Assembly (NCBI GenBank): GCA_000149265.1
Contig: CH002840.1
Span: 622,880 to 686,879, forward strand
Length of the DNA stretch: 64,000 nucleotides
Reading direction: 5' to 3'
From: Ciona savignyi
Lineage: Eukaryota > Chordata > Ascidiacea > Phlebobranchia > Cionidae
This document shows, piece after piece, positions 10,235-23,630 of the stretch (the first letter of the stretch is position 1; each line of letters starts with the position of its first letter). Below the pieces are notes generated by a model. The model worked only from the letters and a program-made list of their open reading frames with translations, was not told the DNA's origin and did not search any database. A program made the translations under genes and the position numbers.

Positions 10235-13200
10235 ATGCCGTTATCCACACTTGGTCTCTTCAATTCTATGTCACTACCGGTATTTATAATTGTTTGTAGA
10301 CTACATATTTCATTGTTTGGACAGTCTGCACCAAAATGTTATGGGGGTGTTAAGTAGTCCACTAGCTGGTCGGCGTTGTTCTTGGTTACGATATTATCGG
10401 ACTTTGGTAAATTACGAGTCTCCCATCCAATAAACACAGTTCAAAATAGAATAATATATTTACGTTTATCATTATAAATAGGAAAACCCAAGAAATGTTT
10501 TAACTTATTTGCAATGTATTGTGTATGATTGAGGCATTTATTCAATAAAAATCTACCGGCTCAAATGTATAAAAATCACCTGCTCTTTAAAACAATCTTT
10601 AGTTTAAAACTAAGTAAAATTATCTCTATCACTGTAGTTAATATATGTAGTTCCTAATTTTCTCCTTTAGTGTTTACCAGTTATTAATTCACCGTTTTTC
10701 TGCAGAGCTTAGCAGTCGAACCAATGCAAGTGGACGTGGAACCACCGGAACTCAATCAGCAGGAAGCAAACTTCACCGTGGAATCTCCGACATTGGTTTG
10801 TATTACCAACAGCTTCTTTTTGTGATATGGGCTCACTTTAGACTTAAAGAGTGTAGAACCAATTGTTTATTATTTTCCGTACAGCATCATATACCATGTT
10901 ATTTGCATCCTTAAAATAGGTTGAAATTTCTAGAAATTTTGTAATTCGAAAAAAGCACATATGTTATAATTATTTTATGTCAAACTTTCCGTGCATCAAC
11001 CCAGGATTTGGACGCATATGCTGCAGCTTATTCGGGAATAATGAGGATTGAACGTCTTGTGTTCATTGCAGATCATGCTCCCACACTTAAAATTGATGCA
11101 TTGCGGTATTTATGATTTGGTCTTTTTATATTGACGAAAATATATTGTAGATGGGATCATGATGGAGGAATATAATATGTTTTAATAAATTATCTGTGAT
11201 TGTTAAAAGAGTGGTTTTTGATACATAATTTTACCTTTATTTATTTGTTTATATATAATATACATATATTTAACTGCAGTTGTTTCAAATAAATTTTTAC
11301 TTTTTTTGCCGTGTTTTCAGAGATAAGACTGTCCATAGATTTTAAATGGTACATTTCAACCAGAGAAAGTTCACAGTGTATCTACTAGCTCAGTACTTAC
11401 AAACTTACAATAATGTAATATCAAATGGAGAAATGACTTAATACCTTATTACAGAATGGCTTGTGCGTATGTAAAGAAGACAATAAATGTATCATACTAC
11501 CAAGAAATCCATGAAAAATTGGTCGAAGCAATTAGGTAATTGTATTTAGCGGTTGTACAGGGAACTTTATTTATGCGTGGAGCTGCGGTTGCTTTTGTTT
11601 ATGTCTGTTCTCTCTTTGCGGGGATGTATCATCTTCAAGTTATAGATGAGAACATTTGGAAAGAGAGGGAAATTATCATTATTCATGCTTTGATCCTAAT
11701 GTGGCCATGGTTTTGAAATCCAATCCACTGGCGATATCTCGGAATGATACATAAAGTTCAAAAATCAACTAATAATATTATTAAACTTATATCTAACTAT
11801 AGCGCCATTTTAATAAATCTGTATAGTGCTCGAAGGTAGGCCTACTAAACCTGCATGGTAATAAAACGATACTTTCTGAAAAAACAATTTTTTTAGTCAA
11901 ATTTTTAATCTCAAATTGAGCGCCGGTTTTAAAGTGTGATGTAAATGTAAATCGACATCAAATCTTCAAGCTGGTGATAATGTACCTTATAGTTGTGTTT
12001 CAATCTTAGTCATATTTGCAGCAATGAAGGAAGTACACACCCCAATCAGCTTCCAACTCTCGACCAATTCTGGATCGAACAGACTTCAAAACACGCGAGT
12101 ACCCTGCTTGAAAAATTAGACATGGACTTAAAAAACTGCAAAAGCAATTCAATTAAAGAAAGCATAAGGTTTGGAATAATAATTAGTCTAGTTTGACATA
12201 AACCTGTTGTTTTAATAGGTGACTTTTTAGTGGTCCAAGGTAAATTATTTTTGTTATTTTTATGCATATTTGTATGATTTTATGTCTGTTTTTCATTGGG
12301 TTTATGTAGTTCTGTTTTATGTATAATATAATTCCCCTTGATTTTTGCTAATTTTAGATAGAACAAAATACCATGATATTCTTCGCTAAGTTTTTTCTCA
12401 TTTAACCCATATTCTAATCTCACATTGAAGCAGAAAGTTTATTAAAAATTATCGAATAAATTGGTGTATTTCTGTGATTTGATTGATTCTGTAAAATGGC
12501 CAATGGAAAATGATCATATAATTTATTCCACATGTCTTTAGTTTTTTCACACATGTTTACCTTATGTCGTTATTATTTACATTACAATATTCTTAAAATT
12601 TCAACTCTATGCAATATATTTGTGTTTTTTTTACAAAGATTACCTTATACATTATTCTTTTATATACTTCAATTTACCAATCCCTAGACAGTCAAAACAC
12701 TTTGGATATTTTTAGTTAGTTGCATAAGGTTTTTACTTCTAATTAAAGCGTAAGTTTCATCAAAGGATTTTGTTTCCATATTTTAATGTATCATTATCTT
12801 GTGAATAGGAGGGGATATGATGACCTCGGCGGCCATTATCTCAACATGGGGGATTTAAGTAACGCACTCAAGTGCTACAGCAAAGCAAGAGATTATTGCA
12901 CTTGTCCCAAACACATTGTTAATATGTGCCTCAATGTTATAAAGGTGAGACAAAATGTGAATGTAGAGAAATAATTAGATGGAATATTTTTTATTTAAAA
13001 TTTTATCAGGGTTCGAATTAAATTATGTATTCAAAACAATTTAGGATCTATGCCAACTTTATTTAAAACAGAAGTTCCATTTCACCCAAAATTCATTTTC
13101 AGTTTTCTATTAATTAAAAAGTCCCAGAAGTTGAATAATAATACCTGACCATTGAGTTACTGAAGTTATTGTTGTGTGTAGTCTGTAGTGTGGGCACGGG

Positions 13201-16200
13201 ATGCACATGTTGCATATGTCAACCTGATAAAAGGTGGTTTTACCCTTTTGTCTCCAAATTTCACAGACACAGTGAAAGTGCTGCAACTTATTTCAAATAT
13301 TTTAATGAGTTTTAATAAAACTTAACTAGCCCTTTTCGTGGGCAAAGTTTCAAACCAATATTGAGCTCTTTGCTAAGAACAGTTTTTGAATATAATATGG
13401 TTAATGAATTGATTCCATTAACCATTTAGTCACAAACACAATTATACCTCTACTTAACACCATTGTACATAGCCCCCATTTCCCCCATCATATATCAGGT
13501 ATAAACTAGTCCATTTGAACTTGATTCAAAATAAATTGTTCGATTTTAATTTCCAGGTATGCGTGTTCCTTGGTAACTGGTCACACGTGTTTACCTTCGT
13601 TAACAAGGCTGAAGCAATTGGAGATTTTAATGAGAAGGAAAGAGACCATCACCATATGGCTATCATTACCAAGTTAAAGTAAGATTTTAATCAAATTTTT
13701 CTCAAACATATGACATTTAATGTTATAAAAGCCCCTTTTATTCATTGCCATGATTATCATTTGTGCTTGAATTTGTTGGTTCTGTAATGTAGCATTTATT
13801 ATCTTTTTAAGTTATAAATAAAATTATTTGGAAAGTGGGGGTAATTAACATCCATTTATTTGATTTAAATAAAATAGCCTTTATAAGTAAAAATCTGCTA
13901 AAGCGTCATTTCAAAATGGCACAATATGTTAATGTTGTGCACATTTCTTTTACTGGTAGTTAGTTGGACCATCAAGTATTGGACCAGGGCTTTTTAAACT
14001 GTTAAGCTCAAGACCCTCTTTCTGAGACCCATCTTCATGTTTAAAATTCTAAACAGATTAAAGATACATTTTTAAAACAGATCGAAATATAGAACTCCAG
14101 TTTAAGAAGCCCTGTTCGGACAATAGTTTAAGCTGTACTAGTTTTGGGTAGAATCGGTTTTGGGTTTCCTTTGGCGATTCGTGTGCTGATAAGAGTCCTT
14201 GGCGATAACATTAAATGTTTTCTATTTGTTCCAGCTGTGCTGCAGGACTAGCACAGCTTGCCACCGGAAAATATAAAATGGCCGCCAAAAGTTTCCTTCA
14301 AGCCTCTGTGGATCACTGCGACTTCCCAGAAGTATGTGTTCCTCAATATTTTTATTTTAATTAATGTGTTTTTGGACCCTTTGCAAATCACAATACTATG
14401 CACTTTAAATATAGTAAAACAATGGAAGCGGGAAAAAATGGCAAAGAGAACAGTTGTTACCGCATTGAATGCAGTGATTTATAACAATTTAAGAAAGTAT
14501 GCAGACCCAATTGTAAAACCCAAACAAAATCACCAAAAAAATTAAACAATTTGTAAAATATTAGGTAGCAGTTTAAAGGTGCTAAATTTTAAATATCTGG
14601 TTAAAGGATAGGCATATACAAAGTTACCATCGAATACTTTATAACCATTTTACTGTTACCGCAGCTATTTCAATGTTTTGTATATGTTTGAGACATTACT
14701 TCTGTACTGGTCTCTGCAATGTCTGCTGTTGCCGAAAAAACACAATCGACCAGTTTTTATCCTGCAACATTTTGACTAAAAGCAAAACACTTTTAACCAA
14801 GATATTTGGCCGGGAATGCTTTTAAGTGTAGAAATTTATTGTGTCAATTTTCTTTTGGGGCATGTTAACAAATTTGTACTTGTTTAAATATTGGTTCCCT
14901 TTGATTCTGAAGAATTCGATTTTACGTTTTTTTTCTGCGTCACGCTAGTGAATTATATGGCCATGCTAGGTACTTTAACTTTTACTAAACATAAAAAATA
15001 GTAATTTCTAACTCTCTGTCCATATATATCCAGCTACTGTCCCCAAATAATGTTGCCGTGTATGGAAGCCTCTGTGCGCTTGCAACATTCAGCAGGGAAG
15101 AATTGCAATCCCAAGTCATTTCAAGCAGGTACGTTCAACGTTTCATTATGATGTTCATGTTTTGTTGCAGTGAATGGGAATTTATGACGTAAATAATCAG
15201 GAGATGACCATGTTCCCACCGCTAGGCTACTGCAGCTGCAGCTGCAGCTATCAGTGCTTTGTGTATGATTGAGACATTAGTAAAAGCCATTATTCCACTA
15301 ATTTCAATTTAGACGGCGTCCCCTAATTGTTTTGCCCAAGGACACAACAAATTAACCAGCAAACAGTATAAATCTTAAAACCTTTCTAAAGAAAGGTGAT
15401 TAAATAAACTATTTGGTCGGACTACCTAATAATGTGGGCTTGCTGGGGGTAGTGGAACCATGTTTAATTAATTATTATGTAAAAACCGCACCCTTTTCAG
15501 TATATGAAATATTAATATTTAGATGAACATTAAACTTTCTTTTCAGTTCATTTAAACAGCTTCTGGAACTGGAGCCAACAATCCGAGAAATCGTGTTTGC
15601 ATTTTACAAGTCGCAGTACGGGAAATGCCTTCTTCTACTAAGCAGTGGAAGAGAGAATCACCTTCTGGATCTCTATCTATCACCGCATGTCGATCAACTT
15701 TGCACAAAGATTCGTTGTCGAGCGTTGATCCAGGTATTTGCATGGTGTGACTACCATGTCTGTTATGGGAAGCCTTCTATGCTTTTTAACTGTTATACTG
15801 GCCATCTGTTTTTATATGTGGTTATTTATTGTCGGGTTTTAACTACTGTAGTTTTGCCTTTTTCAATATTCCTTTTTTAAATTATATATCCGTGTTTCTT
15901 TACTGTAACAAAAGAGTAATTAAGCTAAACTAAGCATTGTTTTTTTAAAACCACCAATTTAAAATTTGTATTTAAGTAACGTCAGCCAATTATAACTTCT
16001 GTAGTTTCGCTGTTTTTTTCTGCTTCAAATTTAATTACATATCTGTGGTAACACTTTTTAACGCAACAAAATAGCAAAAAGTAAAGTAAAGTTACTTCAA
16101 ATTTATACCGGAGTTGCCATGACTGCGATGTAATCATCTTTACTGGAAACCTCCATTTTGGTTATCTTTTTTATCCATAGAAATATTAATTGATTGATTT

Positions 16201-18650
16201 TAGCATTGCTTAAAATTTAAGAAAAATTATTGTACTGGAAGTAAAATACCGGTATAGTAATGTCAAGAAAACTTTTTTTAATTATTAATCATTCTAATTT
16301 CTTTATTTTGGATAAAATAAACCTATGGTGAACTATTAAGAAACACTTAACTTGACAAAAAATGACTTTAGGAAGAAACCATTCAAGGATTTTTGGTTAT
16401 TAAATAGGGGGCCACTCTTACTGTATCTTTTTAACTGTATAGGTAAATATTTGTTTCTAAAAATTCCGCCATTTTGTTTTAACATATTTTTCAAGTCTAC
16501 AGGTTTACTTTATATTTTTAAATATATATATTGAGACAAACAGCTTTTAAAAACTGAACAGAATATTATAAGTAGTACCTGTATTAATTTAATTTGTAAG
16601 TAGAAATCTAGAATTTAATTTTTACATATATTTGATTGCCCAAATTTTTTGGATAAACATTCCCTACTTGTTGCTATTACAGATAATTGTTATTTCTTAA
16701 CAAAAATCATTTTCTTAAAATATCATTTTTTGTTAACTTTTAAAACGTTTGTCAAAATGACCACATTGTAAAACAAATTAAAAACATTTTGTTCAAAATG
16801 CCAATATATGTGTAAAAGCGATGTGCAGAAAAAAAGTCAAAGCTATGAAAATGTATACTGCTTATTGAGAAATTGCAGAATAAATACCCCCACAAAAAAC
16901 ATATAAAGATTATTTTTAATTGTGTATAACTTCCATGATTAACAATATCGACTTAACGTTTTAAAGGATAAAGGGTCTAATTAAAGTTTCATTTTAATAA
17001 CAGCAAGTAGTATAATTTGGAAGTTCTGGCACCAATATTACCCACTATTTCGATACTTCATCAACCTCCAATGACAAAATTTTCCAAAATGGCTGTCAAG
17101 CTGTGAGCATAAAGCAGCCACAGTAACCTTGTTGCTTTAAATATTTTCATGAAGTGTTGCAAATTAAACAACTGACCACCGAATACTCTCCAGTATTTCA
17201 GTCCCTACAAGTTGGCTGACATGAGGAAAATGGCCACCGCGTTCAACTGCACGATCAACGAACTTGAAGACGAACTGATGCCACTCATTCTTGACGGGCA
17301 GATTCAAGCGAGAATCGACTCTCATAATAAGGTGAGAACTGCAAAAGATTATCTTGTAACTATGGCTGCATGTTCTCTGACAGGTCTTGATTTAGTTTTT
17401 TTTACTTGTGAAGAAAGTTATTTGTTTTGGTTATTTTTGCTTCTTTTTTATATAAATGAAGAATATAGCGAGGTTTAAAGCAGGAAAAAAGCCAAAAAAT
17501 ACAGTTAGTTAAAACACGTCAGCTGTATGCACATGGTATAGAAAGATACAATGTGGTATCAATTCACTTGTAAATAAATAGTAAAATGGTCGCTGTAATG
17601 TTAAAAATACAATTTAAATTTATAATCAAAACAAAGTTTGGTGGCTAGACAAATTAGGCAATTTTTTTTCCTTGTTTCAATCCCATAGAATTATATTTCT
17701 TTCAAAAAATGTTGGCCTATGATGTGCATATCACTTGGTCATTTGGTGTGCTTCAGCTTATTTATCCGACTCTGATGTGCAAGTAGTTGGAACATTAGTC
17801 AGCAGTGTTGGGACAAGATGGTATAAGTGCTTCCTGATATTTGTGGTCAAATGCAATAAAATATAAAAAATGAAAATGCTGACACTCATGCCAAAAAGGT
17901 GTAAAACGTATTAAATTGCAGTTCTCAAAATCATTTCATTTGCTTTAAACCCAGATCCTCCATGCTAAAGATACTGATGACAGAAGTTTAACTTTCACTC
18001 GAACGCTCAGTCTCGGGAAGGAATATCTTCATCGAACCAAAGCTCTCATTTTACGCAACGCTGTGATAAGGAATAACATTTCAGTTCAAGTAAGTTGCAA
18101 TTAAATAAACTATTTTATGCTTAAAGTTTGTTATATAATTGAATAAATAAACTGCTGAGCAATTGGTTTGTTGTATTTAATAAAAAAAATAAGTTTATTT
18201 GTGAAACAATATATTGTTTAAATAAATAAAAACCACCAAACCAATATAATTTAATAAACAAATGGGTAAGAAAAGTTAAAAATTGTTCGTTTTTAAGCTA
18301 AAATATAAGTCATATTCAGTACTGTATAAATTTGGCTAATGAGGTCATTTTCAAGCTTTGTATAAAAAATTGGGCCATGATATAAGGTCACAGGGTGACT
18401 GTGTTATTTCTGCATTGTTTATATAACAATCTGAAACTAAGTTTTATTTTACAAGTGTTAAAATTTAACAACTGAAATTGTTGTTTCTTTAGTTTGTAAT
18501 TAATAAAGTAATATTAATGTTGGCACTGTAAATATATGTTTTATACAAACTATTTTGGTGGAAGTTTAATAATTTCGATTTTTCATGAAACTTGTTGTTT
18601 AGGTACCAGTTTCAAGAGATGGTGAAGCCACCTCCAGTGTGACCAGATAA
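10235..18650 (+). CDS. GPS1: COP9 signalosome complex subunit 1
   Basis: Exons: 10235-10279, 10706-10795, 11005-11105, 11455-11535, 12022-12168, 12809-12944, 13557-13678, 14235-14331, 15034-15128, 15547-15733, 17194-17331, 17955-18089, 18603-18650 (TAA). Every junction is GT-AG and in phase, giving 473 residues against about 470-490 in vertebrates. The subunit is a PCI-domain scaffold of the COP9 signalosome, which removes NEDD8 from cullin ubiquitin ligases. Diagnostic stretches are [72 protein letters not shown] and the PCI region [20 protein letters not shown]. The helical-repeat half occupies roughly the first 260 residues and the PCI domain roughly 265-420. The first exon is inferred: it begins [10 protein letters not shown], resembling the vertebrate start MPLPVQVFN, and ends at a good phase-0 donor. 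If it is wrong, translation could start at the Met at 10724. The other 12 exons are secure. Confidence 0.94.
14600..14810 (-). repeat. Degraded SINE in a GPS1 intron
   Basis: The minus strand retains GTTGCAGGATAAAAACTGGT in the B-box position and GTAACAGTAAAATGG in the body. Confidence 0.45.
15150..15400 (-). repeat. Degraded SINE in a GPS1 intron, with a short CTGCAG run
   Basis: The linker GTTGTGTCCTTGGGCAAAAC is clear on the minus strand. The body near 15230-15245 carries tandem CAGCTG hexamers, a local expansion not seen in the other copies. Confidence 0.5.
15734..17193 (+). other. Longest GPS1 intron
   Basis: This 1.46-kb intron is very AT-rich, with short poly-A and poly-T runs and no SINE copy or coding frame that I can see. 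It splits the PCI region of the gene. Confidence 0.6.
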
Positions 18651-18900
18651 TGGAAATTCACATCTTCGATTCTTAACAAACTTAAACACCACTGGGAGAA
18701 AGAGAGAGCATCGAAATAGCAGTGTGTTTGCCGCTTAATTTCCTACACGCAAAGAGAGGAATTGTAAATTTACATTTAAAGCGCAGGTTGATTTTCTATA
18801 ATGCACTGTTACAACCAAGTTAAATCCTTAAAAATATCACTAATTCCCGAGTTATAATGTACGCACATACTTCTGGCTCGCTGTTAATATGTTGATGAAA

Positions 18901-18906
18901 AATAAA
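18901..18906 (+). terminator. Polyadenylation signal of GPS1
   Basis: AATAAA lies 250 bases after the stop codon. It is followed by a G/T-containing stretch ending in TTGGTTTTGG, as expected for a cleavage site near 18925. Confidence 0.65.
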
Positions 18907-19240
18907 GTTCAAATCGATAATTCTGCTTGGTTTTGGAAACATTTGACGCTAGGTAGCGATAAGGAGCCGCCCGCGTTGATATTATAATACCGATCCTTTA
19001 TCGCAACAATGTAGTGGCAGTTGTTAGCTTAACATTGTATAATGCAACTTCTGCTCTCCGAATGGGGGCGTGAGTTTGAATCCCACTTCTGTCACTATGT
19101 AGTATTCAACACATGACCGTTAATGGTACTTTGTTATAAGTGTGTTGAGATTAAAAGATAGGTGCCGCAGGCTTTTATGTCCACCATTACATAGACATCT
19201 AAATATTACTACAGTCGGCCCACAAATTAATGGTCCAACA

Positions 19241-19322
19241 TGTACGGTCGTGTGGCCGAATGCTTAACGCTACCGATACAAAATGCCAACTATATAAAAA
19301 AAACGGTTAAAGGGACGAGCAC
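19241..19322 (+). repeat. Short tRNA-like repeat, second family
   Basis: GTGTGGCCGAATGCTTAACG resembles a tRNA A-box arm of the Leu/Ser type, and CTACCGATACAAAATGCC follows. This family differs from the SINEs above and lacks their body. Confidence 0.5.
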
Positions 19323-19523
19323 ATTACCGGCCGAACCTTAGCCTGGTAAAAAAATAGGTTTGCAATTTGTTTTTCAAGTGTATAAGAAACATCGAACACG
19401 ACACTTAATTAGGTGGCCACCTTCTATGCCGTAGTTGGTGGATTGTCGCGAGGGTTAATTGTTCGAACTTAAAAATCGCTCTTGTGCGATTTTCTGCAGA
19501 AACGTATGCACCAGAATATACCG

Positions 19524-19772
19524 TTACCTTGTGACATAGGCTACTTCTAGAAACGATCGACCGAATTGCACTTTGTTGTATATTACTTTACCCACGGAGT
19601 ACTCCACCTTTAATACGTTAATTTGAAAAAAATCGATATCTGTAATTGGCAGTGAAATTTGGTAATTCTGGAAATCGGCTCGCAGTTGCTTCAGTAAACA
19701 GCGAGCGTTATTGGCATGGCTTAACACTGAAGAACGCATTTTAGCCAGCTTTTCAACAAAGTCATTTAGCTG
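19524..19772 (-). CDS. Weak candidate exon of an unknown minus-strand gene
   Basis: On the minus strand, the acceptor TTGATTATTTCAG precedes a frame that starts at 19772 and runs to a stop at 19526-19524. It encodes a helical-looking stretch (QLNDFVEKLAKMRSSVLSHA, then NNARCLLKQLRADFQNYQ). Several GT donors lie in the second half, so the true end is unknown. No partner exon was found on either side and I recognise no family. It may be chance. Confidence 0.22.
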   Translation of the reverse strand, partial: QLNDFVEKLAKMRSSVLSHANNARCLLKQLRADFQNYQISLPITDIDFFQINVLKVEYSVGKVIYNKVQFGRSFLEVAYVTR

Positions 19773-21512
19773 CTGAAATAATCAATCAACCCGAAGCAAA
19801 AGGCCACTGATGCTTAATGCCGAGCTGTCAGAATTTTCATTTGGCAGCGATCTTTGTCCGGGTGCTTATATGTTGTCACAACAAAGGGCAGCTATTTAAG
19901 CTATAATTCCAGGCGCCACTCTACCACACGCCCATTAATCCTCTGTTGAAGCGTCGCCGACGATAAATTGCTCTGCTAGGTTCGCTCGACAGGGTCTAAA
20001 ATTTGACGGTTTTACATTCTAAACTGCGCTTCGGAACTCTAAAATGTTAGAACAAGCACACAAGACATGCGTTATTTCGAAATTCGGTCTCAGATTGATA
20101 AAAGGAAACAGGAAATGTGCTCCAGCGGGTGGGTGGTCGTGGGGTACAGAACAAAGATACTATGCTAACAGTGCATTCGCAATATGATACCAAACTACCT
20201 ATCTTGCTTGGCTTTACAATAGCTACTCAACAACAAGACAGTAGTGGCCATGTAATTGGATATGGTATGGCCCTGCGCTGACCTTAACCCTTGGTACAGT
20301 TTGTTTGTATAAGATCTGCTCCACTGTTTTTAACAGTTACCGTCCATTTTTGCCAACAGGACATGACAGGAGATTTATTGCATTACGAAATCAGCAACTA
20401 GCCTAATTGAGGACATAACAAACTTCTTGCTTGTATTTTTATAATATTTAAACAACTGTATGGTTTGTCGTACTTTAAAACCCACGAACAAACGCCTTAA
20501 GACAGTTAATTTAAACATTTTAAATAACAAATTCTTAGGTTTAAGGTGGATATAAAACAGTTCATATCATATAACAAAATAATGCTCAAACAGAAGGTCA
20601 AATAAACAAGTGTTTAAGGACGACAATAGAACTGGGTAGAATATTTTGATCTGTTGCATTACTAGCCTACACTATTTTGTATAAAACGTAAGCCGTTAAT
20701 TGGAGACCAAGAGTACAAATCTTCTTATATATTAAAATACACTTCCAATTCCAGCAATAAGCTAAAGTCAATCCCATGTATCCTTGCCAGTAAATTTACA
20801 AATTTAATTTGATCATTGAATTAGCTACAAAAGGCTAGTCTCGCCATTTTGCGGGGGAATAAAATGAGACAGCCGATACAGTAAACTTTCGTCTTGCATA
20901 TTTTGTGTATTAGGTTATATTAATACACAAACCAACTAACAAAACATGCATGGTAACGATCTGCATGACGTAAATAAAAAGCGACGTTGCGTTTCAAACG
21001 TAAAGTCGAAATAGTTGCGGAATAGACCTGTATTCCAAAAAAGACCACTTCATGTAATTATAATAAGTTTATATTATCATAATATACAACCAAACATAAG
21101 TATAAAGGTGTATTACATAAAACCTATGATGGTAAGCATTGTGAGAATAAGCAAAATATATCCCTTTTCAAAATAAGGCGACAAATGTTTTTGGTTATTA
21201 AAGTAGTTGCAGAAAAACTGACGCTATTCAAACAAAACCAGCTCATGCAATAATAAGAGATATATTACGCCATTACAGCATCTTCAGTGTTTTATTCCAA
21301 TAGATTGAATAGAATCTCAATTAAATAAGATCATTTTGACACACCGTGGTAAGTATGTTTACTATTTTTGACAGCGTTATATTTTTTATAAAAAAAAACA
21401 AAAGTTGAACTTTATCAGGGAACAGGTTTTCCTCTTATTAACCCGACATTCTGACTAAAATAACTTGCATAGCTGGAAACCTATAGGTTGGATTGGACTA
21501 TAAACGAGTTTA

Positions 21513-21520
21513 TGACGTCA
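21513..21520. promoter_or_regulatory. CRE palindrome
   Basis: A perfect TGACGTCA stands alone in the gene-poor region with no promoter around it. One such 8-mer is expected by chance in a sequence of this length. Confidence 0.15.
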
Positions 21521-22254
21521 TTTAATATTTGTATTACGCCAGACAACTCAAAATTACCTCCGCGGTGTATTTCTCCTTTCAAATACTTGATTACCAACTA
21601 ACTACGCGGGGCGACCAAAAACATTAGAATGGGTGGAAAGTTTCACTGGAAACAATAAAATACATAAACACAAGTGAATTTCTTTGTCAGAGAATCGTGG
21701 AGAAATTTCGTATTTGGAACAACCACATGAGGCGCTACGGAGTAAACGCAGGAGTCATGAAAAGACGCGTAAAACGATTGGTAATCCTTGGACAAATATA
21801 GTACTGCACTTTAATGAACTCTGGTAGTAACTAAAGTTGAGTAAAAAGCGATGGCAAAAGATGGACTTCTAAGAAGCCTTTTTTTTCAATAACACCTTTC
21901 GCAAATCTAAACTGCATTCTATATAAGCTTTTAACGATCTCTGCTAATGACTTGATATTTGTAATTCGATGTAGTAGACGGTGTGCTTATCAGGGTAACT
22001 TTCTCATTTCAGTAAAGTATTCAAAAAGGGAGTACATTGGTAACGTGTTTGGTCTCGTAAAGCTCAAGTAGTCGGCTCCACGTCTAGTTTCAGGCATCCG
22101 TGCGTTTAAATTGCAGTACTTGGACGGAGTGGGACACCTACTCAATATTGATGGATAACATGACGGGTTTTCGGTGATCAGTGCTCATTAGACCCGATCC
22201 TATCATCTGCTGTGTTAAAAGACGTGTCGCTATTTTTTATTTTATTTTTTCAAC

Positions 22255-22385
22255 GGGCTAAGTTTCGAACCACATTGGGTTCGTTGCTCCTTTTTTGAAT
22301 TTGGTGTATGTAATTTGGTGTAAAGACCTTTTTGAATTTGGTGTATGTATCGGCCGAATCAACCATTCGGCCACACGATCGCACA
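22255..22385 (-). repeat. Short tRNA-like repeat
   Basis: The minus strand reads TGTGGCCGAATGGTTGATTC and ends with CCCAATGTGGTTCGAAAC. It contains an internal duplication of TTTTTGAATTTGGTGTATG. Confidence 0.55.
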
Positions 22386-22599
22386 CGCCGTTTTACAAGT
22401 CTTTTTCAGTTGCAAAAGTTTATTTTGACTTACACGTGCGCCACTTTGGCGCGTTTATGTCGGATAAAGGGGATTGTATGATCGAACTTGCGCAAATATA
22501 TACGAAGTTTGAATTTCTATAATCCTGTACTATTTATTAAGAACATAAACAATAGATTTGTAAAACAGTTTGCGCAAAAAAAAATAAAGTCAATATTTA

Positions 22600-22690
22600 T
22601 CAGGAGGCGTTCAACCAATCATTCTCCCAATCTCTCTAATGCAAACTGACCTTACAAAAAGGGCTGTCACTCAAAATAGTGCCACAGGAA
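22600..22690. repeat. Dispersed low-copy repeat, copy 1
   Basis: CAACCAATCATTCTCCCAAT, CTAATGCAAACTGACC and AAAAAGGGCTGTCACTC reappear in the same order at 51345-51420. Confidence 0.55.
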
Positions 22691-23535
22691 GTCTTAGATT
22701 TTTTCACAATTTAAAATAACTTAAAAAGTTTGGATCTGCAACTTAAACCCAAAACTGATTGGTAAAATTGCCAATGGCTGAAACCAGATATGGGTATTAT
22801 TTTAAGTCAACTTATTAATACCAATTAATAATCTAACCTAACAACGTTTAGTTTAAAAGGAAAATTTGACCAATTAGTCTACCAACTAACCATAACCGCA
22901 TTAAATGTTAAAACTACGCAAATGCTGAATTTTGTGCTCATTTCTAATCCATTCGCCGTAACGGTGTTTAGTTTGAAAATTACGAAAATCTGTTTTTTTT
23001 AATCCTACCCTATAACCATAAATCACATTTAATTTTTGTAGTTTTTTATTTTCGCATTTTAGTATGAGCCGTTAAAATCATTTGAGCGATTGTATTTTAG
23101 TAGCAAAGTAAAGGTGTGGAACCCACTCGTCTTCGAGTCGATTGCGTCTTATAATATCCGCAATTTACCCGTTTCTGTAGTAGAAGTTCATTTAAAATGC
23201 TCATAACATATTCCACAGAACCAAAATATATTGTTATGCAGTAATTAAATAGGTTCCATCACGCAATTGAACGACATTTCTAATATTCACAATTAAATGA
23301 CCTTTTCCATATAAACCACATCGACCGCATGCAAACCGCATTTCGTTTGATGTTGTTCCTTTAATCAATCGAGATGGCTTAAAATGTATATATCAACAAT
23401 AAAATGGACCAAACAACTTTTAAGAGTTCAGTGGATATAATGTGGTAAAATGGGTAAAAATGTAGCTTAGATTTTACGGCAGCGACCACTATCCAACTAT
23501 TTTTGCCAACGTGTTAACGACTACACTCACTACAG

Positions 23536-23630
23536 TGTGGTACGATCGTGTGGAGGAATGGTTAACACGACCGATACATATACCGACAAAAACAAACGGT
23601 GCTAGTGACGAGATCGAAACTTGGATCAAT
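23536..23630 (+). repeat. Short tRNA-like repeat
   Basis: GTGTGGAGGAATGGTTAACA, ACGACCGATACATATACC and a B-like GAGATCGAAACTTGG occur in order. Confidence 0.5.
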
